A DNA stretch of 59,988 bases, from the NCBI RefSeq assembly GCF_019459225.1, contig NZ_JAIAZY010000026.1:1-59988 (forward strand). Reading direction: 5' to 3'. The notes beneath the pieces are model-generated. The model did no database searches, was not told the DNA's origin, and worked only from the letters and a program-made list of their open reading frames with translations. The position numbers and the translations under genes are program-made. Below, in pieces: positions 1-9,090 of this stretch (position 1 is the stretch's first letter; each line of letters starts with the position of its first letter). The DNA is from Bacillus sp. IITD106. Lineage in GTDB: Bacteria; Bacillota; Bacilli; Bacillales; Bacillaceae_C.

Positions 1-27
1 GTCTTGCATCATAAAATCAGCTTGGTT

Positions 28-645
28 TTACAAAAATGGTTCTTCCGGCAGCCACCCTTTGTTTTCGGCAATGGAGACAGCATCCATCCGGTTTCTCGCT
101 TCCAGCTTCTGAATAATTTCGGAGATGTAGTTGCGGATCGTAGCTGGAGAGAGATAGAGAGTTTTACTGATTTCTTTGACCGAATCTCCCTTCTTCAGGT
201 GCAATAAAATCTCGGATTCTCGTTTTGTGAGTGGATTTATTTCTTCCATCATAGAAAAAGTAAGGTGGGGGCTAAAGACACGCTTGCCCGCGTGAATTTT
301 CCGCAGTGCTTTCGCCAATTCGGACACGGGCGTATCTTTTAGCAAATAACCCATTACTCCAGCCTTCACGGCACGTTGCAAGTACCCGCTTCGGGCGAAG
401 GTGGTCACGATGGCGACCCGGCATTCACTGCCTTCATCCCTCAACTTTTCCGCTACCTCTAGTCCGCTTAACAATGGCATCTCTATATCGAGCACGGCAA
501 TATCAGCGGTTTTTTCCTGAATCAGCCGGAGAGCCTGTTCACCATTATCGGCTTCCCCGACAATTTCAATATCTTCTTCCAGGGCCAACAACTGGCTGAC
601 AGCCGATCGAAGCATTCCCTGATCTTCCGCAATGACAATTCTCAT
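28..645 (-). CDS. NarL/LuxR-family response regulator, DesR-like
   Basis: Cytoplasmic DNA-binding response regulator of 205 residues, the normal length for the family. The receiver domain (about 1-120) has the acidic pair E7/D8, phospho-acceptor D53, T81 and K103. A LuxR-type helix-turn-helix follows (about 137-200). The motifs and overall look match DesR/YvfU of Bacillus, which pair with DesK-type kinases. The start overlaps the stop of the upstream kinase gene by four bases (ATGA), so the two are translationally coupled. The target is not evident: no desaturase or ABC gene lies on the visible side, and the operon may continue past the left edge. Family assignment is firm; the DesR label is by resemblance. 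Confidence 0.9.
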   Translation of the reverse strand: MRIVIAEDQGMLRSAVSQLLALEEDIEIVGEADNGEQALRLIQEKTADIAVLDIEMPLLSGLEVAEKLRDEGSECRVAIVTTFARSGYLQRAVKAGVMGYLLKDTPVSELAKALRKIHAGKRVFSPHLTFSMMEEINPLTKRESEILLHLKKGDSVKEISKTLYLSPATIRNYISEIIQKLEARNRMDAVSIAENKGWLPEEPFL

Positions 646-1745
646 TGGATTCCCTCCTTCGCGATCGTCGGTTTCTTGACTTTCGGCACGATAATCGTGA
701 TTTTCGTCCCTTTTGTTTCCCCGGTTGTCATTTCAAGTTTCCCTTCGATCAGCAACAACCGCTCTTTCATACCTAACAGTCCGCTGCCGAACAGGTCGTG
801 ATTTTCCTTCGTAATGCCAACTCCGTCATCCTCCACCTGAAGAATGTATTTTCCTGGTCCTTCTTCGAGGCGGATTGTGCATTTGTGCGCGCCACTGTGC
901 TTCACAATATTGGTGACACATTCGCGAAGACACAGGCTCAGGATATTCCGGATAATCGGCGGGGCTCCTGAAAGTTTATCATTCCGTTCCACTTTGAATG
1001 AAATCCCTGCAGACTCGCAAATTTGACCTGCCTGTTGACACTCTTCATCGAGATCGCTGGACTGCATATCACTGATCAGTTCCCGTACCTGCAATAAAAC
1101 GGACCTTGAAATATTTTGGATCTCCCGTGCTTCTTTTGAAGCTTTATCGGGATTCTGGGGAATCAGCCGCTCCACCAATTCACCTTTCAACGTAAGCAGA
1201 GACAGGGTATGGCCCAGCGTGTCATGAAGATCACGGGCGATTCGCTGGCGCTCTTCATTTTTAATCAGTCGGGAAATTTCATCATTGGCATGTTGTAACC
1301 CCAATTTCATTTCATGTGATTTCCGGATCATTCTCACCATATAGGGCAGCCAGAAAAGAATGAGAAGAATCGAATACCAACCAAGGTACAATGAATTTGA
1401 CTCTCGCAAGAAATAGATGCAAACAGACCCGGCAAAGAGTACAGCCATGAGTACGGTCATTCCAGTAATTTTACGGTAGGATGGGTACTTGCCGATCACC
1501 AAAGCGGGATAAAAGCCGAAGCTCAATTCCCATGGAGAGATGAAGGCACCCCATAAAGCAACCGTGACCATTTGAACAATGATGAAAAAGGTACGGTGTT
1601 TGGCATTCATTATGCTGATCAAATGAGCTGTTGCGATTATAAAAAACAATAGGTAGTTGTACCCTGTCTGTTGCGAAAAGATAATCAGAGAAATCAAAGG
1701 GGGAAGCAACATCATCGTTTCCCACGGAAGTCTGACGCGAGACAT
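642..1745 (-). CDS. Sensor histidine kinase, DesK-like (HisKA_3)
   Basis: Membrane histidine kinase of 367 residues. Residues 10-140 hold about five hydrophobic segments with little extracellular sequence, as in DesK-type kinases that sense the membrane. The dimerisation box has the phospho-acceptor H174 in a RDLHDTLGH context, the HisKA_3 signature. The C-terminal ATPase domain has an N-box (about 275-290) and a DDGVGI G1 box. It would phosphorylate the regulator encoded immediately downstream. An AAGGTGG ribosome site precedes the ATG at 1745. The signal sensed cannot be read from sequence; membrane fluidity is only the precedent set by DesK. Confidence 0.9.
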   Translation of the reverse strand: MSRVRLPWETMMLLPPLISLIIFSQQTGYNYLLFFIIATAHLISIMNAKHRTFFIIVQMVTVALWGAFISPWELSFGFYPALVIGKYPSYRKITGMTVLMAVLFAGSVCIYFLRESNSLYLGWYSILLILFWLPYMVRMIRKSHEMKLGLQHANDEISRLIKNEERQRIARDLHDTLGHTLSLLTLKGELVERLIPQNPDKASKEAREIQNISRSVLLQVRELISDMQSSDLDEECQQAGQICESAGISFKVERNDKLSGAPPIIRNILSLCLRECVTNIVKHSGAHKCTIRLEEGPGKYILQVEDDGVGITKENHDLFGSGLLGMKERLLLIEGKLEMTTGETKGTKITIIVPKVKKPTIAKEGIQ

Positions 1746-1924
1746 TTTTTACCACCTTCATCATTTTGGACTATGTATTAAAAGCATATCGAAAAGCCGA
1801 AGGGGCCAGTAGTTATGTATATCACTTCTTTGAAATGATAAATATCATTTTTTTAGAAGGTTTTCGGATCGATTCACGTTATTAAAAATGACTTTTTGCG
1901 GAAAAACTACGACAAAATCAAAAG

Positions 1925-1943
1925 ACTGGCCCAATTGCGGAAT
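1925..1943. repeat. Short dispersed repeat, copy 1
   Basis: The 19-base string ACTGGCCCAATTGCGGAAT matches 24247-24265 at 18 of 19 positions. Both lie in intergenic AT-rich DNA upstream of minus-strand genes. It looks like a fragment of a dispersed intergenic repeat. A weaker relative (CTGGCCCGCTTGTGTAAT) lies near 20046. Confidence 0.5.
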
Positions 1944-2032
1944 CCTTTATATTTCAAATTTTCTTCCTTATTGCTGGTATTCCCCCTTTTTACTGGACAA
2001 TGATCTCAAAATTTTAATTCTAGACGTAATAT

Positions 2033-2602
2033 TCATACTTTCTTTTTAGTACTACTTTTGACATTTCCATAATGATCGACAGCGAAGCTAAACAATACTT
2101 TCACTAGAAACAGTAAGCCGATGATCAACATATATGGAGTTATTCCTGGCAGCATGGGCACCACCCCCAGACCAACAGACAAAAGCAAGCCCGCTACAAA
2201 TAATTGCACATGCTTCCCAATAAGGGAGTTTACAATAAAAGCCCCGATAATCGTATAAGCCCATATTCCTACTGAATACCCAATATTAGTATTGAGAAGC
2301 AGGGCAATAAGCACGATATGTACGTGGATCGCGATGAATACGATCCGATTTCTTTTCCGCGCCGCATAAAAATTGCTAGTTGATACTGTAAAATTCGCTA
2401 TAACGCCCGCAAAAACATCGAAAATCAATAATAATGCCAGGGCACTGCGCCATACCGGCAAATCGTTAGCCAATTCAGGGAATCGGTAATATAACGCAGC
2501 CGTCAATATACCTCCAAAAAGCAGTATCGCTAAAATGGATCCAACAGACTGTTTCTCACCAAATACATCGTGCAAAAAAGAAGGAATTCGTAACTGTCTC
2601 AT
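2033..2602 (-). CDS. Integral membrane protein of unknown function, paralogue 1
   Basis: 189 residues with about five hydrophobic segments and a lysine-rich C-terminus. I do not recognise the family. It is a clear paralogue of the protein at 8469-9017: both begin with a LHDVFG(E/K)KQS stretch and share the NFTxSTSNxYAxRKRNRIVF segment near residues 70-90. The paralogue sits beside a nucleotidyltransferase-like gene, whose truncated twin lies at 3788-4132 near this copy, so a gene pair was duplicated. A TetR regulator is divergent (starts 2775-2778) and may control this gene from the shared 170-base gap. Confidence 0.8.
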   Translation of the reverse strand: MRQLRIPSFLHDVFGEKQSVGSILAILLFGGILTAALYYRFPELANDLPVWRSALALLLIFDVFAGVIANFTVSTSNFYAARKRNRIVFIAIHVHIVLIALLLNTNIGYSVGIWAYTIIGAFIVNSLIGKHVQLFVAGLLLSVGLGVVPMLPGITPYMLIIGLLFLVKVLFSFAVDHYGNVKSSTKKKV

Positions 2603-2774
2603 TTCACGCCACTCCCATCATCAATAAATAACACCTTTTCACAAAGTTATGTAGTATATATAGAATGAATCTCTAAAACTATTATATCTACATGAACTGC
2701 ATCGTTCAATATGTTTTGTACTAATTTTATTGAATCAGTCTAAAACTTTGGTTACACTACATATGAGGTGAACA

Positions 2775-3380
2775 ATGATGAACGGTTACGAACGACGGAA
2801 ACAGAAAAAAATGGAGCAAATATTCAGCGCATCGATTGAATTATTTTTCAAATACGGCTTTCAGAAGGTTAGCGTGAATGAGATTGCGCATAAAGCGAAT
2901 GTTTCCCCTGCAACCATATATAATTACTTCGGGACAAAAGAACAGCTTTATACTGATTCCCTGATGAATTGGCTGGACAAGCAGTTGGCACAGTACGAGG
3001 ATATCCTGAATTCCAGGTTATCTTTTCTTGAAAAGACTAAAAAAATCATGCTGTTGGAGTCTAAAAACTTAAAAATTTTAGCGGATGAGTTTCCGAAAGC
3101 CCCATCCTCCGATTCAAGAGGGTTGATACAAATGATGGATGGATATAACGAGCAGAAGGTCGTGCCTTTTTTTAAGAAGTTTGTCGCGCTTGGAAAACAA
3201 GAGGGGTATATTCGAAAAGATCAATCTGAAGAGATGTTGATGCATTATTTTACAATGTTTCAAAATGAACTGGTTCGGAATTGGGAGAGATCAGATCAAA
3301 AACGGATAACCGAGAATATGGATCAATTGATGGAGTTGTTCTTTTATGGGGTAGCTGGACGGGCACAGCTTCAGGAATAG
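2775..3380 (+). CDS. TetR/AcrR-family transcriptional regulator
   Basis: About 200 residues. The N-terminal helix-turn-helix (about 25-55) has the typical VSVNEIAHKANVSPATIYNYF pattern, and an unclassified ligand-binding domain follows. Two adjacent ATG codons are available (2775 and 2778). GAGGTG at 2765-2770 is better spaced for the second, so MNGYE is the likelier N-terminus. It is divergent from the membrane protein at 2033-2602 and probably controls that gene and itself. The ligand is not predictable. Confidence 0.9.
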   Translation: MMNGYERRKQKKMEQIFSASIELFFKYGFQKVSVNEIAHKANVSPATIYNYFGTKEQLYTDSLMNWLDKQLAQYEDILNSRLSFLEKTKKIMLLESKNLKILADEFPKAPSSDSRGLIQMMDGYNEQKVVPFFKKFVALGKQEGYIRKDQSEEMLMHYFTMFQNELVRNWERSDQKRITENMDQLMELFFYGVAGRAQLQE

Positions 3381-3566
3381 TATAAACCGAATCCTTTTTT
3401 GCGAAATTAACAATACTACTTTGTAATTATTAGAGCTTCTTATCTATATAGAACAAGTACTGTCAATTGATTTATATATTAAGAAAAAACCTATTTTAAT
3501 ATGACATTATGAGGGATCGTCTTGCAGTTGAGTGTCAGTATTTACGTCTAATAATACTGCTTTTAG

Positions 3567-3725
3567 AGTGTTAAGGGTCTAGCCTTCACCAAAGAAGTTT
3601 TACACTTTTTCGTTAATGGTATAGTCCTTAAAATATCACAAACTGAAAAAGTAGTACAAGCAGAAAATCTATTCGGGACCCCAGAACCCGACAGCATAGG
3701 GAATTTTGTTTTCTATTTACGATAG
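3567..3725 (+). pseudogene. Possible relic of an OmpR-type winged-helix C-terminus
   Basis: An open stretch with no start codon, running from just after an in-frame stop to a TAG at 3723-3725. Its conceptual translation has an LAFTKE...FVN start and ends ENLFGTPEPDSIGNFVFYLR, which loosely fits the end of a Trans_reg_C winged helix (recognition helix followed by xxxYLR). This is pattern matching on about 50 residues. The rest of the 3381-3787 gap shows nothing else I can identify. Confidence 0.3.
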
Positions 3726-3787
3726 CGTATTTCACAAAAAACATGTCCATTAGTGCAAAGAATGGATGTTACACGGGAGTGTTGAAA

Positions 3788-4132
3788 ATGATAAAACAGG
3801 AAGAACTACTTGCCCGCCAACTGCAGCTGCAAGCTGAGGCAGATACAATTATTGAAGAAATGCACCTTAAGCAATTGCTGACAGAAGTCGGGACACCAGT
3901 AAAAGTAGGGAGTGCGGCTCTAGGTTTAATGGCTTGGAGAGACCTTGATATTACAGTCGTTTGTTCTAAGTTAAACATCGCTACAATTTCCGGAATAGCT
4001 TCGCAATTGATGTCCAGTCCTCAAGTCCGCGATTTGAAATTCATCAATGATACGGGCAATTGGAACACCGATCCAGTCTATCCCGACGGTTATTTTCTAG
4101 GTATCAACGCCCCCTTCCGTAACCTTCAATAG
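3788..4132 (+). pseudogene. Truncated nucleotidyltransferase-like gene (twin of 7827-8429)
   Basis: Starting at ATG 3788, the first about 97 codons match the intact paralogue on the other strand: MIKQEELLARQ here against MIKREDLLARQ there, followed by the GSAALGLMxWRDLD nucleotide-binding motif. After the YPDGYF segment, homology stops and the frame ends at residue 114 of an expected 200. The last 17 codons are unrelated. The C-terminal half is therefore missing, probably through deletion, and activity is unlikely. An upstream in-frame ATG at 3743 would add 15 residues with no counterpart in the paralogue. Confidence 0.75.
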
Positions 4133-4327
4133 CGAGTAGATCACTGACAAGTCATCGACAGAAAACCATATATTCCGATTTTAGATCACTATGTTATATT
4201 GAATGACTTTCAACCATTTTCCGAAGAGCCAGAAAATAAAAGCGCGTGAGGAATAAACAAAGGGGCCAAGCATTTTTAGCTCGCCCCCCATCCTATTAAT
4301 GATCTGCTATCCTTAAGCCTTTCAATT

Positions 4328-4903
4328 TCACTCCCGCTCAAGCCCTTGTCCATCCACACGATGCCTCTCGATTAACTGCATAACCCACGTTTCATCAAAT
4401 TGAAGCTTTTCCAACCGATGCCGGAAAAAGATCTGAATATATTTCTGCTCCTCACCGGGAATCCGTTCGTCTTTGCTCGCATATTCCAACCGTTCTTCCT
4501 CGTGACGGATTTCATAACGCAGGTAATCTTTGTATTGATGCAAAATTAAAAACTGCAATTCTTTGCTGATCAGTTCAAAATTTTTCAGTTTCGTATAAAA
4601 ATGCAGCTCGTAATCCGGCGAATATGGAATCGGTTCTTCCATCAATCGAAAAAAACGTATTCTGCCTTCGTCCGTAAGTTTATAAGTCTTTATTTTTTTT
4701 CCTCTTCCCTGTTTGGCAACCTCCGGTTGCTCATCGTGAACCTGTTCGATCAGCCCGTCAGCAAGCATGCCGTGGATCAGCGGATAAATCGCCCCCCAGC
4801 TGACTTTTCGCGTAGGACCAACGATCCCGTTCAAAATCTGATGCAGCAAATAGCCGTGCATCGGGTTATTCATCAATTCGCCGAGTATGAACAATTCGTA
4901 CAA
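4328..4903 (-). CDS. PadR-family transcriptional regulator
   Basis: 191 residues. The N-terminal winged helix includes the NNPMHGYLLHQIL and VSWGAIYPLIHGMLADGLI segments typical of PadR. It is followed by a helical Vir_act_alpha_C-like dimerisation domain. Translation begins at TTG 4903, supported by an AAGGGGGG ribosome site 7 bases upstream. It is the last gene of a VOC-MFS-PadR set on the minus strand and probably represses that operon in response to a compound exported by the MFS pump. A 150-base gap with a hairpin separates it from the MFS gene, so it may also have its own promoter. Confidence 0.9.
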   Translation of the reverse strand: MYELFILGELMNNPMHGYLLHQILNGIVGPTRKVSWGAIYPLIHGMLADGLIEQVHDEQPEVAKQGRGKKIKTYKLTDEGRIRFFRLMEEPIPYSPDYELHFYTKLKNFELISKELQFLILHQYKDYLRYEIRHEEERLEYASKDERIPGEEQKYIQIFFRHRLEKLQFDETWVMQLIERHRVDGQGLERE

Positions 4904-5053
4904 ACGAAAGCCCCCCTTGTAGGTTTACTGCTTTTAAGCAAACAACAGTATAACATACGGCTGCCTGAAAAAACAGAAAAGCCGCAGGTCGCGACTTTTC
5001 CAGGCCGCATCCGTTTGCGACCGTTTCCGGTATTTCGCTTTATTACCCTGCCG

Positions 5054-6448
5054 TTACGCCGAATGCTGCTGCGCCATCACTTGGCGGTGTTTCGGCAGGA
5101 ATGATACGGCGAGCAGGTTCGCAATCGCGATCCCCAACATGAGTAGAAAAACGGCATGCATTCCGGCAGTCAGCTCCGTTTTGGAGCCGATTATGGTTAC
5201 ATACTGGTTGTAAATCGTGCCGAATACCGCGATGCCGACCGTTTGGCCCAGCGCACGGGCCAGCATGCTGGAAGCGTTGGCGACGCCGCGTTTTTCCCAG
5301 CCGACGACCGATTGCACAACAACGGTGGAGGGCGTCGCAACGAACCCCATTCCCAGTCCGATTAGCACGAGGATACCGATCCAAAATACGTAGGGTGAGT
5401 TCATCTGAAGCGCAATCAGCCAGATGGAGCCTGCCATGACCAGCGAAGAGCCGAATACGATCGATGCCTTCACCCCGACCCGGTACATGAGCCGGCCGGC
5501 GATGTTGGAGGCGAGCGGCCAGGCCAGCGACATCGGCATAGCGATCAGGCCCGAGCTTGTCGCGGAATTGCCGAGCACGGTTTGAATCCAGATCGGCGAG
5601 TACACCGTCAACCCCGACGTAATGCTGAACGTCAGAAAACCGCTGATATTGGTGACGTTCAATACGCGGATCCGGAAAATCGATAACGGGATCATCGGTT
5701 CCTCCGCCCGTTTTTCAATCCAGAGGAACAACATAAAACATACGGCCGATGCCGCGAACAGCCCCACGATCACCGGGGAATCCCAGATATGCCGTGACCC
5801 GCCGCTCAGCAGCGCATACAACAGCACGGAGAAGGCAATGGTAAACATAATCGCGCCGAGGTAATCGATTTTTTTCGCCTGACGTTCGATCGGCTGGTGC
5901 AAAAATACGACGACCAGCAGCAGGGCGATGATGCCGATCGGCACATTAATGTAGAAAATCCATCGCCAGGAAACTTGATCGACGAAGTAACCTCCGATTA
6001 GCGGGCCGAGAAGGCCAGCCACGGACCAAACGGACGAAAAGACACCCATCATTTTGCCGCGCTGCTTGCCCGAGAACAAATCGCCGATGACGGTAAAGCA
6101 CACGGGCGCAAGCGCCCCGGCACCAAATCCTTGCAAAGCCCGGAACCAAATGAGCCCCGTCATCGATTGCGCGGCTCCGCACAAGATGGAACCGAGCACG
6201 AATAAACCGATGCCGGCGGCGAACACGGGTTTGCGCCCGAACAAATCGGCGAGCTTGCCGAAAATGGGCGTCGCCACGCAGATGGTCAACGTATAAATCG
6301 CAAACACCCAACTGAACAGCGTCTCGCCGTGCAAATCCTTGATCATATGCGGGGTAGCGGTGGCGACGACGGTCGCATCCAAAGCGCCAATAAACATCGC
6401 CGCCAGCAGTCCGGCGACAACCATGTTGACGTTGGTTTTCGAGGCCAT
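5054..6448 (-). CDS. MFS multidrug exporter, DHA2 (EmrB/QacA) family
   Basis: 464 residues with about 14 hydrophobic segments, the DHA2 topology. Diagnostic motifs are LDATVV in helix 1, the GKLADLFGRKP loop (motif A) near residue 65 and the RALQGFGAGAL segment. A proton-driven drug or toxin exporter in the cytoplasmic membrane is the expected function. The ribosome site AAGGAGG precedes ATG 6448. The gene is visibly GC-richer (many CG and GGC runs) than the AT-rich genes to its right, which suggests transfer from a higher-GC Bacillales donor. It lies between a VOC gene upstream and a PadR gene downstream. Confidence 0.93.
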   Translation of the reverse strand: MASKTNVNMVVAGLLAAMFIGALDATVVATATPHMIKDLHGETLFSWVFAIYTLTICVATPIFGKLADLFGRKPVFAAGIGLFVLGSILCGAAQSMTGLIWFRALQGFGAGALAPVCFTVIGDLFSGKQRGKMMGVFSSVWSVAGLLGPLIGGYFVDQVSWRWIFYINVPIGIIALLLVVVFLHQPIERQAKKIDYLGAIMFTIAFSVLLYALLSGGSRHIWDSPVIVGLFAASAVCFMLFLWIEKRAEEPMIPLSIFRIRVLNVTNISGFLTFSITSGLTVYSPIWIQTVLGNSATSSGLIAMPMSLAWPLASNIAGRLMYRVGVKASIVFGSSLVMAGSIWLIALQMNSPYVFWIGILVLIGLGMGFVATPSTVVVQSVVGWEKRGVANASSMLARALGQTVGIAVFGTIYNQYVTIIGSKTELTAGMHAVFLLMLGIAIANLLAVSFLPKHRQVMAQQHSA

Positions 6449-6491
6449 GCAGAAAACGCCTCCTTACATTTTCTTTATGCCGCCCTTTGGT

Positions 6492-6842
6492 TTAACGATT
6501 GCAAACCAAGTAAAGGGTATTGCCTTCAGGATCGTTGAAATGCACGACATTGGCCGCCTTGCCTTCCACGGAATCGTGGAATTGAACGCCGCGGGATTTC
6601 AGCGTTTCGATGGCTGACTCCATGTCCTCCACCTCAAACCCTATGGACATGCTGCCCGATTTTTCCGGAAGGGAACCTTGTTCTCCGGCAAGATGCAGGA
6701 GACCGATCGTCAATCCAGGTGCCGCGATTTGCGCAAAATGCCCGTCACCGTGCTGCAGCTCCAATCCCAAGGTTTCGGCGTAAAATTTTACCGCCTTTTT
6801 CATATCCGCTACCATTACAGTCACATTGCCGCTTTTGAACAT
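6492..6842 (-). CDS. VOC-superfamily (glyoxalase/bleomycin-resistance-type) protein
   Basis: 116 residues, a single-chain VOC fold with two beta-alpha-beta-beta-beta modules. The MVADMKKAVKFYAETLGLEL opening and the FNDPEGNTLYLV end are the classic signatures. Such proteins bind metals and act as glyoxalases, dioxygenases or drug-binding resistance proteins; the substrate here is unknown. It is the first gene of the VOC-MFS-PadR operon, with an AAGGAGG site before ATG 6842 and a promoter/operator just upstream. Being co-transcribed with an exporter points to detoxification. Confidence 0.9.
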   Translation of the reverse strand: MFKSGNVTVMVADMKKAVKFYAETLGLELQHGDGHFAQIAAPGLTIGLLHLAGEQGSLPEKSGSMSIGFEVEDMESAIETLKSRGVQFHDSVEGKAANVVHFNDPEGNTLYLVCNR

Positions 6843-6876
6843 CTTATATTTCCTCCTTATTCGTTTGATCTTTTTT

Positions 6877-6915
6877 ATTATATCAAATTAATATAATAAG
6901 TAAACATATCTTATT
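6877..6915 (-). promoter_or_regulatory. Promoter and inverted-repeat operator of the VOC-MFS-PadR operon
   Basis: On the minus strand a perfect -10 TATAAT (6877-6882) is preceded by TTTACT (6899-6904) with a 16-base spacer. The inverted repeat AATAAG-N9-CTTATT (6895-6915) overlaps the -35, a good position for repression by the PadR protein of this operon. Confidence 0.55.
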
Positions 6916-7066
6916 GATATATTTTTATAAAAAATGGTGAGGAGCTACGTAAAAAAGAGAACGCCAAAGGGCGCTCTGTCTATCCGGGCAGCCTTGCGTC
7001 GCCCTCGATCCTGCCGCACGTGATGTGCCTTTCTCAATGATGGGTGAAGTATGCTAGACTAAAACA

Positions 7067-7098
7067 GCCTTAGCCCGATGAGAAGCTCGAGCTAAGGC
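7067..7098 (-). terminator. Hairpin downstream of the lysE relic
   Basis: GCCTTAGC (7067-7074) pairs with GCTAAGGC (7091-7098), extended by CGA/TCG inside. On the minus strand it is followed by TGTTTTAG, so it may terminate the 9017-7181 operon. The T-run is short. Confidence 0.5.
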
Positions 7099-7180
7099 GG
7101 CTTAGACATTTTGTTTTATTCCACCGTCCACTTGACGATATCACTAAAGGGCGGCTTTCAATCTTGACGTTATTCCATCA

Positions 7181-7803
7181 TTACTGTCTTTGGAATGCAA
7201 CCTTTAGGCCTAGTCCGGTATAGATTGTTCCGACGAATTTGCTACCTAGGCGGCTTAAACGGCTCATCCATGTCCTCCGTTTAACCAGTTTTCCAAGTGC
7301 AGAGATACCTAGTACAATCGAGGTTGTATACAATGCACTTAAAATCACAAAGACGACACCAAGGATCAAAAACTACGTGGTGACTTGACCTCGTTCGCGA
7401 TGAACAAATTGAGGCAAAAAAGCCAGAAAAAACAGCGCTGTCTTTGGATTAAGAACTTCTGCAACAGTTGCCGAAAAGAATGACTTTAAAGCTCCTCCCG
7501 ATTTAACCTTTGGAAGTTGCGGTTCTGATGGCTTACTCATCATTTCGCGAACTCCTAAATATAGTAAGTATACCGCTACTAAATTGAAAGCTAGAGCAGA
7601 GGTCATCAATATAGTGGAGAGCCCGACAGTAGCAAATAAGGTGTGAGGAAAATCCCCGATTGCGATTCCAAGCCCTGCCATAATGCCTCCTTTGCGCCGT
7701 TTTGAACTGTACGATTAATGGTAAGCAGAACGGCTGGTCCTGGAATTAATAACAGCAAAATGACAACGATAACATACGCCAGTAAAGTTGAAAAATCTGG
7801 CAT
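7181..7803 (-). pseudogene. LysE-family exporter, broken by a frameshift and a stop
   Basis: The three reading-frame pieces together encode one LysE/RhtB-type amino-acid exporter of about 206 residues. Piece one, starting at ATG 7803 after a GAAGGGGGA site, has the hallmark LLIPGPAVLL. A one-base indel near 7684-7690 moves the frame to the piece with IMAGLGIAIGDF and LNPKTALFFLAFLPQF. An in-frame TAG at 7370-7372 then interrupts before the last two helices. The gene follows the nucleotidyltransferase gene by 23 bases, so it was the third gene of that operon. It would be non-functional unless the sequence has errors. Confidence 0.85.
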
Positions 7804-7826
7804 CAGGCTTCCCCCTTCAAAAGCAC

Positions 7827-8429
7827 TCAAGGTGATATATTGTTGTTGCGGTTTTGCAGCCATTGTTCAAATTCAGCGGGTGTGCTCACTTTATGATCTA
7901 ATACAGCCGTATAGATATCAAAGCTTTTCACCTGTTTACCATACTCGGCTCTCGATGCCCAGACGGTTTTGATCCGCAGGATAGAGAGAACCGCCTCTTC
8001 ATGAAGACGACCGGGCAACGTACGAATATGCCGCAGATCAGGTTGTTTCTCAGGATCGTCAACAAACCAAATATCCAGTGACCATTGGTTCTCGCTTTTG
8101 GATAAGTAATCCAATCCAATAAAATACCCGTCCGGGTAAGCCGGATCAGTGTTCCAGCTACCGGTATCGTTCATAAATTTCATCTGCCGAATCTTGGGAT
8201 TCAATATCAATTGCGAAGCAATTCGAGAGATTACAGCAATGTCCAACTTGGAACAAACGACTGTCATATCAAGGTCTCTCCAAGTCATTAAACCAAGTGC
8301 CGCACTTCCAACTTTGACGGGCATGCCGGCTGCTTTTAGCGATTGGATAAGGTTCAATTCTTCCGCCACTGCAGCGGCCTCCGCTTGCAGCTGAAATTGA
8401 CGAGCAAGCAGATCTTCACGTTTTATCAT
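7827..8429 (-). CDS. Nucleotidyltransferase-like protein
   Basis: 200 residues. The GSAALGLMTWRDLDMTVV segment (about 42-59) fits the nucleotidyltransferase-fold pattern in which a glycine/serine turn is followed by an Asp-x-Asp-type acidic motif (here only RDLD is clear). The region LDIWFVDD could supply the third acidic residue. No specific substrate can be named; remote relatives include minor antibiotic nucleotidyltransferases and toxin-antitoxin MNT proteins. It lies between a membrane-protein gene (40 bases upstream) and the broken lysE, in one operon. A truncated twin is at 3788-4132. Confidence 0.7.
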   Translation of the reverse strand: MIKREDLLARQFQLQAEAAAVAEELNLIQSLKAAGMPVKVGSAALGLMTWRDLDMTVVCSKLDIAVISRIASQLILNPKIRQMKFMNDTGSWNTDPAYPDGYFIGLDYLSKSENQWSLDIWFVDDPEKQPDLRHIRTLPGRLHEEAVLSILRIKTVWASRAEYGKQVKSFDIYTAVLDHKVSTPAEFEQWLQNRNNNISP

Positions 8430-8468
8430 TTGTTCGCTCCCCTCTTGACGCGCTCATGCCAATTGTTC

Positions 8469-9017
8469 CTATAGTTTTTTGCTATAGTGGTCAACCGCAA
8501 AGCCAAAGATGACTTTCAACATAAATAAAAGACAAGTGATCAAAATATAAGGTGGGATATGAGGCAGCAAGGGAGTACAACCTAGGCCGATTGACAGAAG
8601 CAAGCCTGCAACAAACAGCTGCGACTGCTTTCCTTTAAGCGAGTTCACGATATAAGCCCCTACTATGGTATACACCCATACCCCTATAGAATATCCGATC
8701 GCCGTGTTTAGTAAAACCCCAATTAATACGACATGAAAATGAACGGCAATGAACACGATCCGATTCCTTTTTCTTGTAGCATAGTAATTGCTTGTTGATA
8801 ACGTAAAATTGACTATACAACCCGCGAAAATATCGAATATCAACAATAAACTAAGAGCGCTTCGCCATACCGGTAAATTTGATGTCATTTCGGGGTACAT
8901 CCAATACAATATAGCAGTCAATAGTCCGCCAAACAATAGAATCGTAAAAATGGATACAAGAGATTGTTTTTTGCCAAAAACATCATGCAGAACCGATGGA
9001 ATTATTATTTGTTTCAT
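8469..9017 (-). CDS. Integral membrane protein of unknown function, paralogue 2
   Basis: 182 residues from ATG 9017, chosen because GGAGGG lies just upstream and the paralogue at 2033-2602 begins at the same point (MRQLRIPS there, MKQIIIPS here). An upstream in-frame ATG at 9047 lacks support. About five membrane segments. First gene of an operon with the nucleotidyltransferase and lysE relic. Function unknown. Confidence 0.78.
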   Translation of the reverse strand: MKQIIIPSVLHDVFGKKQSLVSIFTILLFGGLLTAILYWMYPEMTSNLPVWRSALSLLLIFDIFAGCIVNFTLSTSNYYATRKRNRIVFIAVHFHVVLIGVLLNTAIGYSIGVWVYTIVGAYIVNSLKGKQSQLFVAGLLLSIGLGCTPLLPHIPPYILITCLLFMLKVIFGFAVDHYSKKL

Positions 9018-9090
9018 ACTCTTTCCCTCCACTGCATTTTTGTTCATGTGACGAAAAATCCTTGAAAATATCAGTAATCACGTCCCAATA

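Noticed and set aside
5156-6538. Several open frames opposite the MFS gene
   Set aside because: Long antisense frames caused by high GC in the MFS gene; no ribosome sites.
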